The notes under the pieces are model-generated. The model was not told the DNA's origin, made no database searches, and saw only the letters and a list, made by a program, of their open reading frames with translations. Source: Roseiconus lacunae (GTDB taxonomy: Bacteria > Planctomycetota > Planctomycetia > Pirellulales > Pirellulaceae). From it: DNA of 58,592 bases. Location: NCBI RefSeq assembly GCF_008312935.1, contig NZ_VSZO01000004.1, forward strand, positions 1 through 58,592, read 5' to 3'. Positions 45,573-54,694 of this stretch are shown here, piece by piece. Each line of letters opens with the position of its first letter. Positions within the stretch are counted from its first letter, which is position 1. The translations under genes were made by a program, and so were the position numbers.

Positions 45573-46145
45573 ATGAAGGTCTTTACGACTGGACAGGTCG
45601 CCAAGATTTGCAAAGTCGCACCCCGAACCGTTTCCAAATGGTTCGATTCGGGGCGCTTGAAAGGCTACCGAATCCCAGGATCACAAGATCGACGTATTCC
45701 TCGCGAATACCTGATCAAGTTCCTCAAGGAACACGGTATGCCTTTGGGTGATCTGGAAGACGAAGCGATGGCCAAGTGCCTGATCGTCGCCCAGGATCAA
45801 GTTCTAATTGAAAACCTCAAGCGAGAATTGCCGCCAGAGAAAGCGTTCAAGGTTGCTGTCGCAGCCAGCGGTTTCGAAGCCGGCATTCAAGCCGAAAGTT
45901 TCACCCCCGATTGCATCATCGTGGACTTTTCGATCGGCAAAATCGAAGCCGTCCAAATCTGCCAAAACCTACGGAAGAACGCAGATTTCACCGATGTAAT
46001 CTTGATTGCCCTGTTGCCCGACGACGGACAACCGATGAGCTTCGACCGAAGCAGCATCAACGAAACGTTCAAGAAACCGTTCGACGCCCACCTGTTGGCC
46101 GAACGACTACGAACACTTGTCGGCGCAAAGAAAGACTTGGTCTAA
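45573..46145 (+). CDS. HTH-receiver-like fusion protein
   Basis: A 190-residue protein. Residues 1-60 are an excisionase/MerR-like winged helix: MKVFTTGQVAKICKVAPRTVSKWFDSGRLKGYRIPGSQDRRIPREYLIKFL. Residues about 65-185 resemble a CheY-like receiver domain with a candidate phospho-Asp in CIIVDFSIG and a Lys in KKPFDAHLLAERL, the canonical switch Lys. DNA-binding before receiver is the reverse of most response regulators. No kinase gene is near. GGAGAG lies about 6-11 nt before ATG 45573. Confidence 0.85.
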   Translation: MKVFTTGQVAKICKVAPRTVSKWFDSGRLKGYRIPGSQDRRIPREYLIKFLKEHGMPLGDLEDEAMAKCLIVAQDQVLIENLKRELPPEKAFKVAVAASGFEAGIQAESFTPDCIIVDFSIGKIEAVQICQNLRKNADFTDVILIALLPDDGQPMSFDRSSINETFKKPFDAHLLAERLRTLVGAKKDLV

Positions 46146-46194
46146 GAATTGAGATCGCGCCTAAACGCCTCTTGATTCGCCTGCCACCGACCGT

Positions 46195-46239
46195 AAAAAA
46201 AACGTCACGCATTTCCCGCAAATGTGTGACGTTTTTTTA
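46195..46239 (+). terminator. Strong rho-independent terminator
   Basis: A long hairpin with A-tract and T-tract flanks: AACGTCACGCATTT pairs with AAATGTGTGACGTT (one G-T pair) around a short CCCGC loop, followed by seven T. It ends the HTH-receiver transcript and could also work in reverse. Confidence 0.9.
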
Positions 46240-46295
46240 TTGCGCCGTCGGTCGGATCTGAGCGATCACGATCGCCCCCAAACCCCAACGCGATC

Positions 46296-46775
46296 GTGGC
46301 ATCAAACCACTTTGACCCACAAGGCAACGCACGGATGGTCGACGTGTCTGCCAAACCCGTCACCGCCCGCAAAGCAACCGCACAGGCCTGCGTCAAACTG
46401 TCCGCCCACGCCGCCGATGTCGTTCGCAGCGGCAACGGAAAGAAAGGCGATGTCTTGACCGTCGCACGCTTGGCCGCGATCAACGCCACCAAGTACACCT
46501 CGCATTTGATCCCGCTTTGCCACACGATCCCGATCGAATCGGTTGACGTCGATTTCAGTTGGCAAGAAACTGCGTCGACGAACCAGACGCTGCGTTGTCG
46601 GGTGACGTGTACCACCACCGGGAAAACCGGAATCGAAATGGAAGCCCTGACCGGTGCGAGTGTCGCGGCGCTCACCGTTTACGACATGCTGAAAAGCGTC
46701 GAGCGCGAGATCGAAATCGGGCAGGTTCATCTGGTCGAAAAATCCGGTGGAGCCAGCGGAGCGTTTTCCCGGTAA
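46296..46775 (+). CDS. moaC: Cyclic pyranopterin monophosphate synthase MoaC
   Basis: A 159-residue enzyme that converts the MoaA product to cyclic pyranopterin monophosphate in molybdenum cofactor synthesis. Family motifs are NARMVDVSAKPVTARKATA, VARLAAINATKYTSHLIPLCHTIPIESV and GIEMEALTGASVAALTVYDMLKS. GTG at 46296 is the start; the family normally begins about 12 residues before MVDVS, which fits. Other moa genes are not in the window. Confidence 0.95.
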   Translation: MASNHFDPQGNARMVDVSAKPVTARKATAQACVKLSAHAADVVRSGNGKKGDVLTVARLAAINATKYTSHLIPLCHTIPIESVDVDFSWQETASTNQTLRCRVTCTTTGKTGIEMEALTGASVAALTVYDMLKSVEREIEIGQVHLVEKSGGASGAFSR

Positions 46776-46837
46776 CCTTACGTCCGCAATGCCAGCGGTT
46801 TGAAATTCATCATGCGAGTGCTCGTCTTGACCAAATG

Positions 46838-46943
46838 TTCGGGTTCGGCTCATCAGACGATGGGCGTTCGCCCCAGTTATTGCACCGAAACAGTTTATTG
46901 CACCGAAACCGTGGCTAACGCCATGCGGCTAATCCTAATTTCA
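46838..46943 (+). repeat. Dispersed intergenic repeat, family 1, copy B
   Basis: Matches copy A, with an internal 17-nt duplication (TTATTGCACCGAAAC twice). The core CCGTGGCTAACGCCATGCGG is at 46909-46928. It lies downstream of moaC. Confidence 0.85.
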
Positions 46944-47165
46944 AAGGTCGGCGAAGCATTAGCTGCGAATTTTTGAATTCGTTGTTTAGTTGGGCGTCCG
47001 ATAATACGCCAGCGTCCTTATCGACCCGCAATGGCACCTAGTCCGACACACTGAGCGACTCGCCACAACGTGAACGCTGCCCGTTGTGCGTTCCCCCGGA
47101 TTGCGGTTGCTACCGCATAGAAGGTATGACGTTGCAGAACAATCCTTGCATTTACGCCGAGAGCT

Positions 47166-48272
47166 ATGGACGCTTCCAACACGTTTGACAAACGGTCGCC
47201 CTCCCCCAGGGTCGAAAGAGGGGGTAGCGAACGGGAAACCTCGTCAGCTAGCAGGTCCCAAGGCGTCGGGCCATCGCACAACGGGCGGACATCCAATCAA
47301 CCTGTCGCGAGTCTGCTGGGGCGTTTGTACGGCCCCATCGTCGAACCGCTCGAATCGGTGGAACGTTTGCTGCGCAAAGAACTGCAAAGCCCGTACGAAG
47401 ACGTCGCCGCTTTGCTCCGTCATGGTGTGAATCTTGGCGGCAAACGACTCCGCCCCGCGATTCACTTGTTAATCGCCGACGCCCTCGGTGGCGCCGCCCA
47501 CAATAACGTCGTCATCGCCACCGTTCTTGAGATGGTGCACACCGCAACGCTGGTCCACGACGACGTGCTCGACGATGCGTCGACCCGGCGGCACGTCGAA
47601 ACGGTCAATGCGAAATGGAACAACCACACCAGCATCTTGCTGGGCGACTATTTGTTTGCCCAAAGTTTCCGCCTGTCGGCGACGCTGGACAACACTCGTA
47701 CCTGCCAGTGGGTCGGCGAAGCGGCGCGGCTGGTGTGCGAAGGTGAGTTGCGTCAGGTCTTACACCGCGACTGGCTAGAACTCGACGAGCCGACGTACTT
47801 CGCGATGATCCGTGGCAAGACCGCCGAACTTTGTCGCGTCGCCTGCTCGCTGGCTGCCGCCGAAGCGGGCTGCGACGAGGCGACGATTGACGCCATCGCC
47901 GCTTACGGCGACAACCTTGGAATCGCGTTTCAAATCGCCGACGATTACCTTGATCTCTGGGGCGATGACGATTCGGTCGGCAAGACGCTCGGCACCGATT
48001 TGCAACAAGGCAAGTTGACCCTACCGATCATTCGGTTGCTCGAGACGGCGAAGGACAAGGCAACGATCATCGAGATCCTCAGCGGCAACCCGGACGAGCG
48101 ACTCGATCGCATCCGGCCGTACCTCGACCGATCAGACGCGCGCCGCTACACCGCCGACACCGCGGCCCAATTCCGCGATCGCGCGCTCGCGGGCCTTGGC
48201 AATCTCCCGGAATGCGACTCACGTCGCTGCCTCACCGAAATCGCCTACTTCTCGATCGACCGCACCTTCTGA
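47166..48272 (+). CDS. Polyprenyl diphosphate synthase
   Basis: A 368-residue trans-isoprenyl diphosphate synthase, extending isoprenoid chains for quinone side chains. The first aspartate-rich motif is LVHDDVLDDASTRR and the second QIADDYLDLWGDDDSVGKTLGTD; GGKRLRPAIHLL is the substrate-binding segment. The N-terminal about 45 residues (SPSPRVERGGSERE region) look like translated intergenic repeat, and no other start codon fits before the conserved region, so the gene may have acquired its start from the repeat. Chain length cannot be told from sequence. Confidence 0.9.
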   Translation: MDASNTFDKRSPSPRVERGGSERETSSASRSQGVGPSHNGRTSNQPVASLLGRLYGPIVEPLESVERLLRKELQSPYEDVAALLRHGVNLGGKRLRPAIHLLIADALGGAAHNNVVIATVLEMVHTATLVHDDVLDDASTRRHVETVNAKWNNHTSILLGDYLFAQSFRLSATLDNTRTCQWVGEAARLVCEGELRQVLHRDWLELDEPTYFAMIRGKTAELCRVACSLAAAEAGCDEATIDAIAAYGDNLGIAFQIADDYLDLWGDDDSVGKTLGTDLQQGKLTLPIIRLLETAKDKATIIEILSGNPDERLDRIRPYLDRSDARRYTADTAAQFRDRALAGLGNLPECDSRRCLTEIAYFSIDRTF

Positions 48273-48286
48273 AAAAAGGTGTCAGG

Positions 48287-50048
48287 ACTGAATGGCACTG
48301 CCGCTTTACAGCGTAGGGTTGCGACGGTTTTGGTGATGACCGCCCAATCGGGTTTCCTACGCAGCATTGGCAAGTTGCCGGTCGTATTCTGATCTGGGTT
48401 TTGACATCAGTTTCAATACCTTCGGTCGCCTTTTATTGACACGTGGTTCAACGAGATCGGGACGGTGCCCAATGACTTCATCCAATGGCTGACTTTGACC
48501 GAGCTCGACCAAGGCTTCATTTGTTCCACGTGCACCACACAGCAGCCAGTTCGTTGCCAACAGTGTCATGCAGCGGGTAAAGCTCATTGAACGCACGTCT
48601 CGGTTGGAAGCCGCACCAGACTGCAGCATCTTCATGCGAATTAAATTGTAGGCTAGTAAGCATGACCAGAGCTCACGGCGAACCATCTCGGGCGTCTTGG
48701 CGCGAAGGTGTTCCATCTCAAGCGAACATTTGATGGACTCAATGTCCAGCTCCACAATCCATCGGCTCCGGTAGAGTGAAGCGATCCACTCGGCCGGACA
48801 ACTTTTGTGATCGAGCATTGTTGTCGCCACGGTGAAGCCTTCGGTGCGGAAGCCAGGACGATTCACTTTAACGTCCACCAATCGCACTTCCAGTTGATCC
48901 GGTATTGAATCATAGTCTTCCTCGCTCATCCATGACGGGCGAGTCGGACGAAGCCAAGTCGTTGTTCGTTGATGCTTACTTATCTTCTTTGCTGCGACCG
49001 GGCAGTCTTCTCGCTTGTGGTGATTCTTCATGGCCACTTCGATTCCGTTGATCTGGCAATAGGCGAGCAGCCAATAGGAGCAATAGAAACTGTCTGCGAC
49101 GATGATGTCGCCACGGTGGAGATTGGGGAAAAGCTGTCTTAGCAACGCAGTTTCGCCCGACTGCTTGCCGGCATAGGGGCCTATCGCCAAGTCGATCAAG
49201 AGTCCGGTCGCCATACTAATGAGCGAAACGCAGCGAAGCATCGGAAATCCAAGTCCCTCTTTCTGCGAGGGATTTTGTGGGTACTCTTGTTGGTTGGCAG
49301 GTGTATCCGCAGCGTCGACAGTAAACCCATCAACCAAGATCACGCGACCAGCAATTGACTTCTTCCGCACCCGCCCGACAACATCAGGGGTCAACGTCTC
49401 TTCGGCCATGTCTTCATCAATCGCATCAACTAGATCCTCGGAGCACTCGCATCGCTGAGCAATCGTTTGAGTCAGCCAAGCGATCGATCCGACCGGCAGC
49501 TTGTGTCGAGCACGTGAGTAGGCTCCGGTGCTGGTGTCGCCAACGACTCGCCCTTGGCACGCCCACCAAGAAGCGATACGTGTTACCGCAGCGGTGAGGC
49601 TGCGTTGTGTCTTGGTAAAGAGTGCCTGTGAAACCAAAGCCCAGAGAACAAGGGCGGGTGTGTAGACGGCGTCGTCATCGGCTCCAAAGTCGACATCGAA
49701 TCTATCGAAGGCCTCTTCGAACAATTCGCCTTGAATGACATCACTGAGCGGCAATGTATCACATTGCATCATGGAGTCACGAAACACCTGTACTGACGCA
49801 GCACCACGCGGGCGTTTTGAGTAAAACGACATGGACCATCCCTGACCAAAGTCATCACACCCAACCCAGGGACGGCCACGTCGAGCAGGATTTTACGAAG
49901 GCAGGACGCCACGTCGAAACGCCAACTTCAAACTGCGAGACAAAAACAGCAAAAATTCAATCCGCACATCAGTGCGATCCTGAACGCTGCGCCAAAGTTA
50001 GCCATGGGTAGCCGAAAACAGCGGCAGGGCCAACCGTGTCAGGTCTCT
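48287..50048 (-). mobile_element. IS4-type insertion sequence
   Basis: Bounded by imperfect inverted repeats: TGGCACTGCCGCT at 48293-48305 pairs with the reverse complement of AGCGGCAGGGCCA at 50020-50032 (12 of 13). Just outside each end is GTGTCAGG in direct orientation, a possible target duplication. Exact ends are approximate. Confidence 0.7.
48357..49832 (-). CDS. IS4-family DDE transposase
   Basis: A 491-residue transposase. The first catalytic Asp is in RVILVDGFTVDAADT, the second in IVADSFYCSYWLL, and the Glu is in the family Y-R-E-K signature YRSRWIVELDIESIKCSLEMEHLRAKTPEMVRRELW. Full length with no frameshift, so it is potentially active. It is located between the polyprenyl synthase and a glycosyltransferase. 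Confidence 0.95.
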   Translation of the reverse strand: MSFYSKRPRGAASVQVFRDSMMQCDTLPLSDVIQGELFEEAFDRFDVDFGADDDAVYTPALVLWALVSQALFTKTQRSLTAAVTRIASWWACQGRVVGDTSTGAYSRARHKLPVGSIAWLTQTIAQRCECSEDLVDAIDEDMAEETLTPDVVGRVRKKSIAGRVILVDGFTVDAADTPANQQEYPQNPSQKEGLGFPMLRCVSLISMATGLLIDLAIGPYAGKQSGETALLRQLFPNLHRGDIIVADSFYCSYWLLAYCQINGIEVAMKNHHKREDCPVAAKKISKHQRTTTWLRPTRPSWMSEEDYDSIPDQLEVRLVDVKVNRPGFRTEGFTVATTMLDHKSCPAEWIASLYRSRWIVELDIESIKCSLEMEHLRAKTPEMVRRELWSCLLAYNLIRMKMLQSGAASNRDVRSMSFTRCMTLLATNWLLCGARGTNEALVELGQSQPLDEVIGHRPDLVEPRVNKRRPKVLKLMSKPRSEYDRQLANAA

Positions 50049-50083
50049 TTTCGATGTTGAGAGCAGGCGTATGACGCGAAAGA

Positions 50084-50722
50084 CTATTTTGCTGGTGTGA
50101 CCGATCGTGGGGTGCCGGCGGCGTGTTCCCGCTGCAGCGAGGTAACACGGTGTGACCTTCCCTCCAGACGGTAACGCTTTCCGTCCGGGCCAGAGAGTCG
50201 CTGCAAATTAGAACGCCGCACCATTTGCAGGCCACACGAAGGTGTTGTTTCTTTCGCAGAGCCCAACTGCTTGTCGTAGGCAATGCCCCACAACCGCACC
50301 CGACGAACCAACGACGCCGTGACCGGTTCTTGAACGCTTTCCGCCCGCGCGGCGACGATCGAGGTGTCTTCGCATAGCCGCAATAGATGAATCACATCGG
50401 CGAAATTGACCTGGGCATCCCGCTCTTGAATCAGCACCACGTCGCCCGATGCCCGCTCCAAACCGGTTTGCCCGGCAGCTTCCAGACCTCGCGGTCGATC
50501 GTGACGCAAAAATCGAATCACGTCGGACTGATCGGCCAACTGCTGACAAATCTCGGCGCTTCCGTCGCGACTTCCGTCGTCAACGATGATGATTTCCGAC
50601 GGGCTGATCTCGACAAACGAGTCAACTAAACGCGGAAGGCTGGCGACCAACGCGTCGATCCGCGCCGCGATCTCGGCCTCGCAATTGCGAATCGGCAGTA
50701 CGATCGAGATCCTGACTGGCAT
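50084..50722 (-). CDS. Family 2 glycosyltransferase
   Basis: A 212-residue GT-A fold glycosyltransferase beginning at MPVRISIVLPIRNCEAEIAARIDALV. The nucleotide-binding IIIVDDGSRDGSAEIC and the RGLEAAGQTGLERASGDVVLIQERDA segment are seen; the DxD metal motif is replaced by QERDA. The frame is open further to 50980, but that extension looks low-complexity, so ATG 50722 is chosen. It is shorter than usual GT2 enzymes, and the sugar and acceptor are unknown. It is divergent from hisI. Confidence 0.8.
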   Translation of the reverse strand: MPVRISIVLPIRNCEAEIAARIDALVASLPRLVDSFVEISPSEIIIVDDGSRDGSAEICQQLADQSDVIRFLRHDRPRGLEAAGQTGLERASGDVVLIQERDAQVNFADVIHLLRLCEDTSIVAARAESVQEPVTASLVRRVRLWGIAYDKQLGSAKETTPSCGLQMVRRSNLQRLSGPDGKRYRLEGRSHRVTSLQREHAAGTPRSVTPAK

Positions 50723-51007
50723 TCCGTTGGATATCCGTGGAACGAGACTTCTTGCCGCGACTAAACTACTTATCGACGTCGCCGACGAAGCAAATTCAGT
50801 AACCGCGTCGCTCGCGTCTGAAAGAACTTCTTCATTCTCGCGGGTCGTTCCGCCGAAAACGAATCTTCCTATAATCCGGAGGCCGAGCCCCCGGAAGTCG
50901 CGACGAACTTCAGGAAGCACCACGAAGCTGCTCGAGCGAAAACGAATGGGGCATCTCCCATGATCGTTACACCTTGACACATCAATGACTTGACGGAGCC
51001 AGACGCT

Positions 51008-51400
51008 TTGAATTCCAACATCGTGGCCGACTTTTCAAGAGGCGTCGACGGACTGCTGCCAGCGATCGCGCAAGACGAGGCAAATGGCGAAGTCTTGATG
51101 ATGGCATGGATGAACGAAGAAGCGTTGCAAGCGACTCTGGACGAAGGCTACGCCGTCTACTACAGCCGCAGCCGAAAATCACTGTGGCGAAAAGGCGATA
51201 CGAGCGGCCACCGACAAAAAGTCTCGCAAGTTCGCGTCGACTGCGATCAGGATTGCATTCTCCTAAAGGTCAACCAGATCGGCGCTGCCTGCCACGAGGG
51301 CTACCGAACCTGTTTTTTCCGCAAAGTCGATGACGACAAGCAAACACTGACGATCGTTGAAGAACGCCTCGTCGATCCGAACGACGTCTACGGAAAGTAG
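51008..51400 (+). CDS. hisI: Phosphoribosyl-AMP cyclohydrolase HisI
   Basis: A 130-residue enzyme of histidine biosynthesis that opens the purine ring of phosphoribosyl-AMP. Signature segments are [18 protein letters not shown], the metal-binding [28 protein letters not shown]. The start is TTG 51008 with GGAG about 9 nt upstream; TTG 50990 is an alternative. The fused HisE domain found in some bacteria is absent. No other his genes are near. Confidence 0.95.
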   Translation: MNSNIVADFSRGVDGLLPAIAQDEANGEVLMMAWMNEEALQATLDEGYAVYYSRSRKSLWRKGDTSGHRQKVSQVRVDCDQDCILLKVNQIGAACHEGYRTCFFRKVDDDKQTLTIVEERLVDPNDVYGK

Positions 51401-51498
51401 TGCACAACGTTGCTGTATTCGGTGTTGCTGTATTCGGTCAGCTACGAACCACACGGATCGCATCGGCGAGTGGGTGTTGGTTATGTTTATTGCGACAA

Positions 51499-51525
51499 AA
51501 CCGTGGCTAACGCCATGCGGCTGAT
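51499..51525 (+). repeat. Dispersed repeat core, family 1, copy C
   Basis: Carries the core CCGTGGCTAACGCCATGCGG, identical to copies A and B, downstream of hisI. Confidence 0.85.
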
Positions 51526-51540
51526 CGCAGACATACACAC

Positions 51541-51567
51541 AACCGTGGCTAACGCCATGCGGCTGAT
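51541..51567 (+). repeat. Dispersed repeat core, family 1, copy D
   Basis: A second copy of the core, 42 nt after copy C in the same orientation, in the region between hisI and the convergent PQQ gene. Confidence 0.85.
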
Positions 51568-51668
51568 TATGAAGTAAAGACGAAGGTCGGATACGCCGCA
51601 CCGCGAATGCGCCGGCGAGTTCCGCTTCATCGCCCCCACGAATCGGCAAAGCGTTCAAAAATCGTTAC

Positions 51669-52817
51669 TTATTGGAAGCACCGGACGACGCCTTCGTCAT
51701 CGGCGACGAACAGCTGCTTGCCCGCGATTGCGACACCGGAAACGAAACTGCCACGAATTTCGTAAACCCACTTTTCGGAACCATCGTCAACCGACAGGCG
51801 AACCAAGCGTCCATCCGAAGCCGGGACCCAAACGTCATCGCCGGCGATCACCGGCGACGCATCGGCGCGACGACGCAAGGTGTAACGCCACAATCGCTTG
51901 CCGGTTTTCAGATCCAGTGCATCGATGTTCTTGCGTTGGCTGGACACGATGGCCACTTTGTCATTAATCGCGGCGCTACTGCGGTACTCCTGACCTTGAT
52001 CGAAATCTTCGTATCGCCAAAGCATTTTTTTCTGCTTCCAGTCGAATCCAAAGACAACGCCATCCATGATCGGAACAATCGCAAATGCGTCGCGAACGGC
52101 CGGAGTGCTGCCGGTCGGACCATCGATTGGCCATTGGTCCCCGGCGGCTTGCCCCGTTTTCAAGTCAACGCCGTGTAGCTTCGCATCACACCCGCCCAAC
52201 AGCGTCATTTCACCGGCAATGGTGGGTGAACAGCGAATCTGGTCGTCGGCTTGATAAGTCCACACAGGCTTACCGGTTTCCAAGTCATAGCAGTACAATT
52301 TCCCATCTTGGCTGGCGACCAGGACCTGGTTGCCAAACACCGTCGCCGAGCCACTGATCTCGCCATCGGTCGATTGTTTCCATAGCTGCTTGCCGTCATC
52401 GAGGGCGAGTGCGTAAACACTGCCATCGATATCACCGGCGATCACTTTGTCACCGGCGATGATCGGAGAGGCGAGAAAGCCGGTATCGAAATCGTGCCGC
52501 CAAACTTGCTTGCCATCCGAGCGTGACAAGGCATACAGGGTGCCCATCACGTCCCCGACGACGACGCGATCGCCGCTGACAACGGGAGTCACCTCGATGG
52601 CCTCATCTGCCTTGAACTCCCACACGACAGTGAGCGAATCCGGTAGCTCTGTCGCGACCGATCCGGATGACTGGACATCACCGCGTGGAAACGGCCAGTC
52701 CTGAGCGACTAACGATTCAGGACCGGCCAGCCCGATGCCGACCCAAACCAGAGTTACCAGGGAAATGGCAAAGCGGCAAATCTGGTGAACCCTTGCGGTC
52801 AAACCATAGTCGGTCAT
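51669..52817 (-). CDS. Exported PQQ-like beta-propeller protein
   Basis: A 382-residue protein with a signal peptide (ISLVTLVWVGIGLAGPESLVA). The mature part is a PQQ-type propeller, with repeated blades such as VYALALDDGKQLWKQSTDGEISGSATV, LYCYDLETGKPVWTYQADDQIRCSPTI and IDALDLKTGKRLWRYTLRRRADASPVI, each ending in a Trp-containing strand. It resembles BamB-like and planctomycete outer-membrane-associated propellers. There is no evidence for bound PQQ. The gene converges with hisI. Confidence 0.88.
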   Translation of the reverse strand: MTDYGLTARVHQICRFAISLVTLVWVGIGLAGPESLVAQDWPFPRGDVQSSGSVATELPDSLTVVWEFKADEAIEVTPVVSGDRVVVGDVMGTLYALSRSDGKQVWRHDFDTGFLASPIIAGDKVIAGDIDGSVYALALDDGKQLWKQSTDGEISGSATVFGNQVLVASQDGKLYCYDLETGKPVWTYQADDQIRCSPTIAGEMTLLGGCDAKLHGVDLKTGQAAGDQWPIDGPTGSTPAVRDAFAIVPIMDGVVFGFDWKQKKMLWRYEDFDQGQEYRSSAAINDKVAIVSSQRKNIDALDLKTGKRLWRYTLRRRADASPVIAGDDVWVPASDGRLVRLSVDDGSEKWVYEIRGSFVSGVAIAGKQLFVADDEGVVRCFQ

Positions 52818-53125
52818 CGTGAACTCCGATCTGTTTTGGTGGAAATATCGCCCCCCCCTGCTCGTCGCAGAATCAGCGATTTATTATACGTCGACAGGTC
52901 ACCCAGAGAGACTTGGCATCGCCCTCGCCGCATAAATCCGTCTGCACAGAGTCTCCTTCGTGGAAGCGGCTCCTTCGTGGTAGCGGCCACGATGCCATGT
53001 TCGCCCGCCCGGGTGGTTATCGACCTAGACTACGACATTGACCGGAGTTTGACGCAGCATTCGGATAAATGCCCGCCAACGATCCGGCCTTTTTATTATC
53101 GCGACAACTTTCGAATTGAATACAT

Positions 53126-54619
53126 ATGATTTGCGTAAGCCTCGGCCGTAGCCGCCATGCTCGGATGATTGGCGAACACCAACAGTTGGTCGAGCAAGGG
53201 GCCGAGTTGGTCGAATTGCGTGTCGACTACATCGGCCGTGCCGTCAATCTGGGTCGACTGATGGACAATCGGCCCGGTCCAATTGTCATCACCGCCCGCC
53301 GCAGGGTCGACGGTGGTCGCTGGACGAAAAGCGAACAAGAACGCTTGATGCTGTTGCGATCTGCAATCGTTGCCGGCGCCGAATACGTCGATATCGAGAC
53401 CGATATCGCGTCTCAGATCCCGCGTTACGGGACGACCAAACGAATCATCAGCTACCACGATTTCGAAGGCACCCCGGAAAATCTCGAAGACCTGCACGCG
53501 GCGATGGCTGAGGAGGACGCGGACATTGTCAAAATCGCGACCATGGCCAACACGTTTCGTGACAACGTCCGGATGCTGAACCTCGTTAAGAACGCCAAGG
53601 TCCCGACGATCGGGATTTGCATGGGCGAAATCGGCATGCTGACCCGGATTCTCGCCAGCCGTTTTGGATCGCCCTTCACCTACGCCACCTACAGCGTGGA
53701 CAAGAAGATGGCCCCAGGGCAGCTCAATTGGAAGGACATGACACGTTTGTACGACGTCAAAACCATCGACCAGGAAACAGAACTCTTTGGCGTGATCGCC
53801 GACCCGGTCGGACATAGCTACAGCCCGCTGATTCACAACAGCGCCTTCTTCGATCAAAAACTCAATGCGCGTTACCTTCCGTTGCGGGTCCCGCACGATG
53901 ACTTGCACAACTTCATGGATTCGATCGATGCGATCGGCCTGAAAGGCATTAGCATCACAATCCCCCACAAAGAACGCTCCCTCGATTACTGCACACAGGC
54001 CGAAGCGAGTGCGAACGGGATCGGCGCGATCAACACGATGGTGTTCCACGACGGGGAACGCCTGGGATACAACACGGACTACCGCGCCGCGATGGACTGC
54101 ATCATCGAAATGCTCGAACGCAAAGACGCGCCCAAGGAAAATGCGCTGCAAGGAGTGACCGCGATGGTCCTAGGTGCCGGCGGAGTTTCGCGAGCGATTT
54201 GCTGGGGACTGAAGCAACGCCAAGCCGACGTCGTCGTCACCTCGCGCACCGAAGAACGCGCCCAGCACTTGGCTTCAGAAATCGGCTGCCGTGTCGTGCC
54301 CTGGGAAGATCGCCACAACCAAAAAGTCCAATTGCTAGTCAACGGGACGCCCGTCGGGATGCACCCCAACGTTGACACATCGCCGTTTAATGCGTCGGCG
54401 CTTAACCAGTACATGGTGGTCTTCGACACCGTCTACAATCCCGAGAACACGCTGCTAATCAAGTACGCCAAGACAGCCCAGTGCCGCGTGATCACAGGTG
54501 TTGACATGTTCGTCCGTCAAGCGGCCTACCAATACAAGCTTTTTACCGGCAAAGACGCCCCAGCACGCCTGATGCGAAAAACGATCAAACAAGCGACCAA
54601 CCCAGTTCAAATTCACTAA
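53126..54619 (+). CDS. Fused 3-dehydroquinate dehydratase and shikimate dehydrogenase
   Basis: A 497-residue bifunctional enzyme for two consecutive steps of aromatic amino acid synthesis. Residues 1-210 are type I dehydroquinate dehydratase with H111 in ISYHDFEGTPE, the Schiff-base Lys K136 in DIVKIATMANT and PTIGICMGEIGMLTR. Residues about 219-497 are shikimate dehydrogenase: FGVIADPVGHSYSPLIHN, catalytic K282 in TIPHKE, D318 in NTDYRAA, and the NADP-binding AMVLGAGGVSRAICWGL. The aroD-aroE order matches plant and other planctomycete fusions. Confidence 0.95.
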   Translation: MICVSLGRSRHARMIGEHQQLVEQGAELVELRVDYIGRAVNLGRLMDNRPGPIVITARRRVDGGRWTKSEQERLMLLRSAIVAGAEYVDIETDIASQIPRYGTTKRIISYHDFEGTPENLEDLHAAMAEEDADIVKIATMANTFRDNVRMLNLVKNAKVPTIGICMGEIGMLTRILASRFGSPFTYATYSVDKKMAPGQLNWKDMTRLYDVKTIDQETELFGVIADPVGHSYSPLIHNSAFFDQKLNARYLPLRVPHDDLHNFMDSIDAIGLKGISITIPHKERSLDYCTQAEASANGIGAINTMVFHDGERLGYNTDYRAAMDCIIEMLERKDAPKENALQGVTAMVLGAGGVSRAICWGLKQRQADVVVTSRTEERAQHLASEIGCRVVPWEDRHNQKVQLLVNGTPVGMHPNVDTSPFNASALNQYMVVFDTVYNPENTLLIKYAKTAQCRVITGVDMFVRQAAYQYKLFTGKDAPARLMRKTIKQATNPVQIH

Positions 54620-54694
54620 CGTTGCCCAAGTTGCATCGCCAAAAATCGCAACAACGAACGCCCCGAACTCCCGTTTTCTGCCAGGGATCTACGA

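Noticed and set aside
53096..54151. A 351-residue minus-strand frame opposite the aroD-aroE gene
   Set aside because: Antisense to a well-supported enzyme; the translated sequence has no family features.
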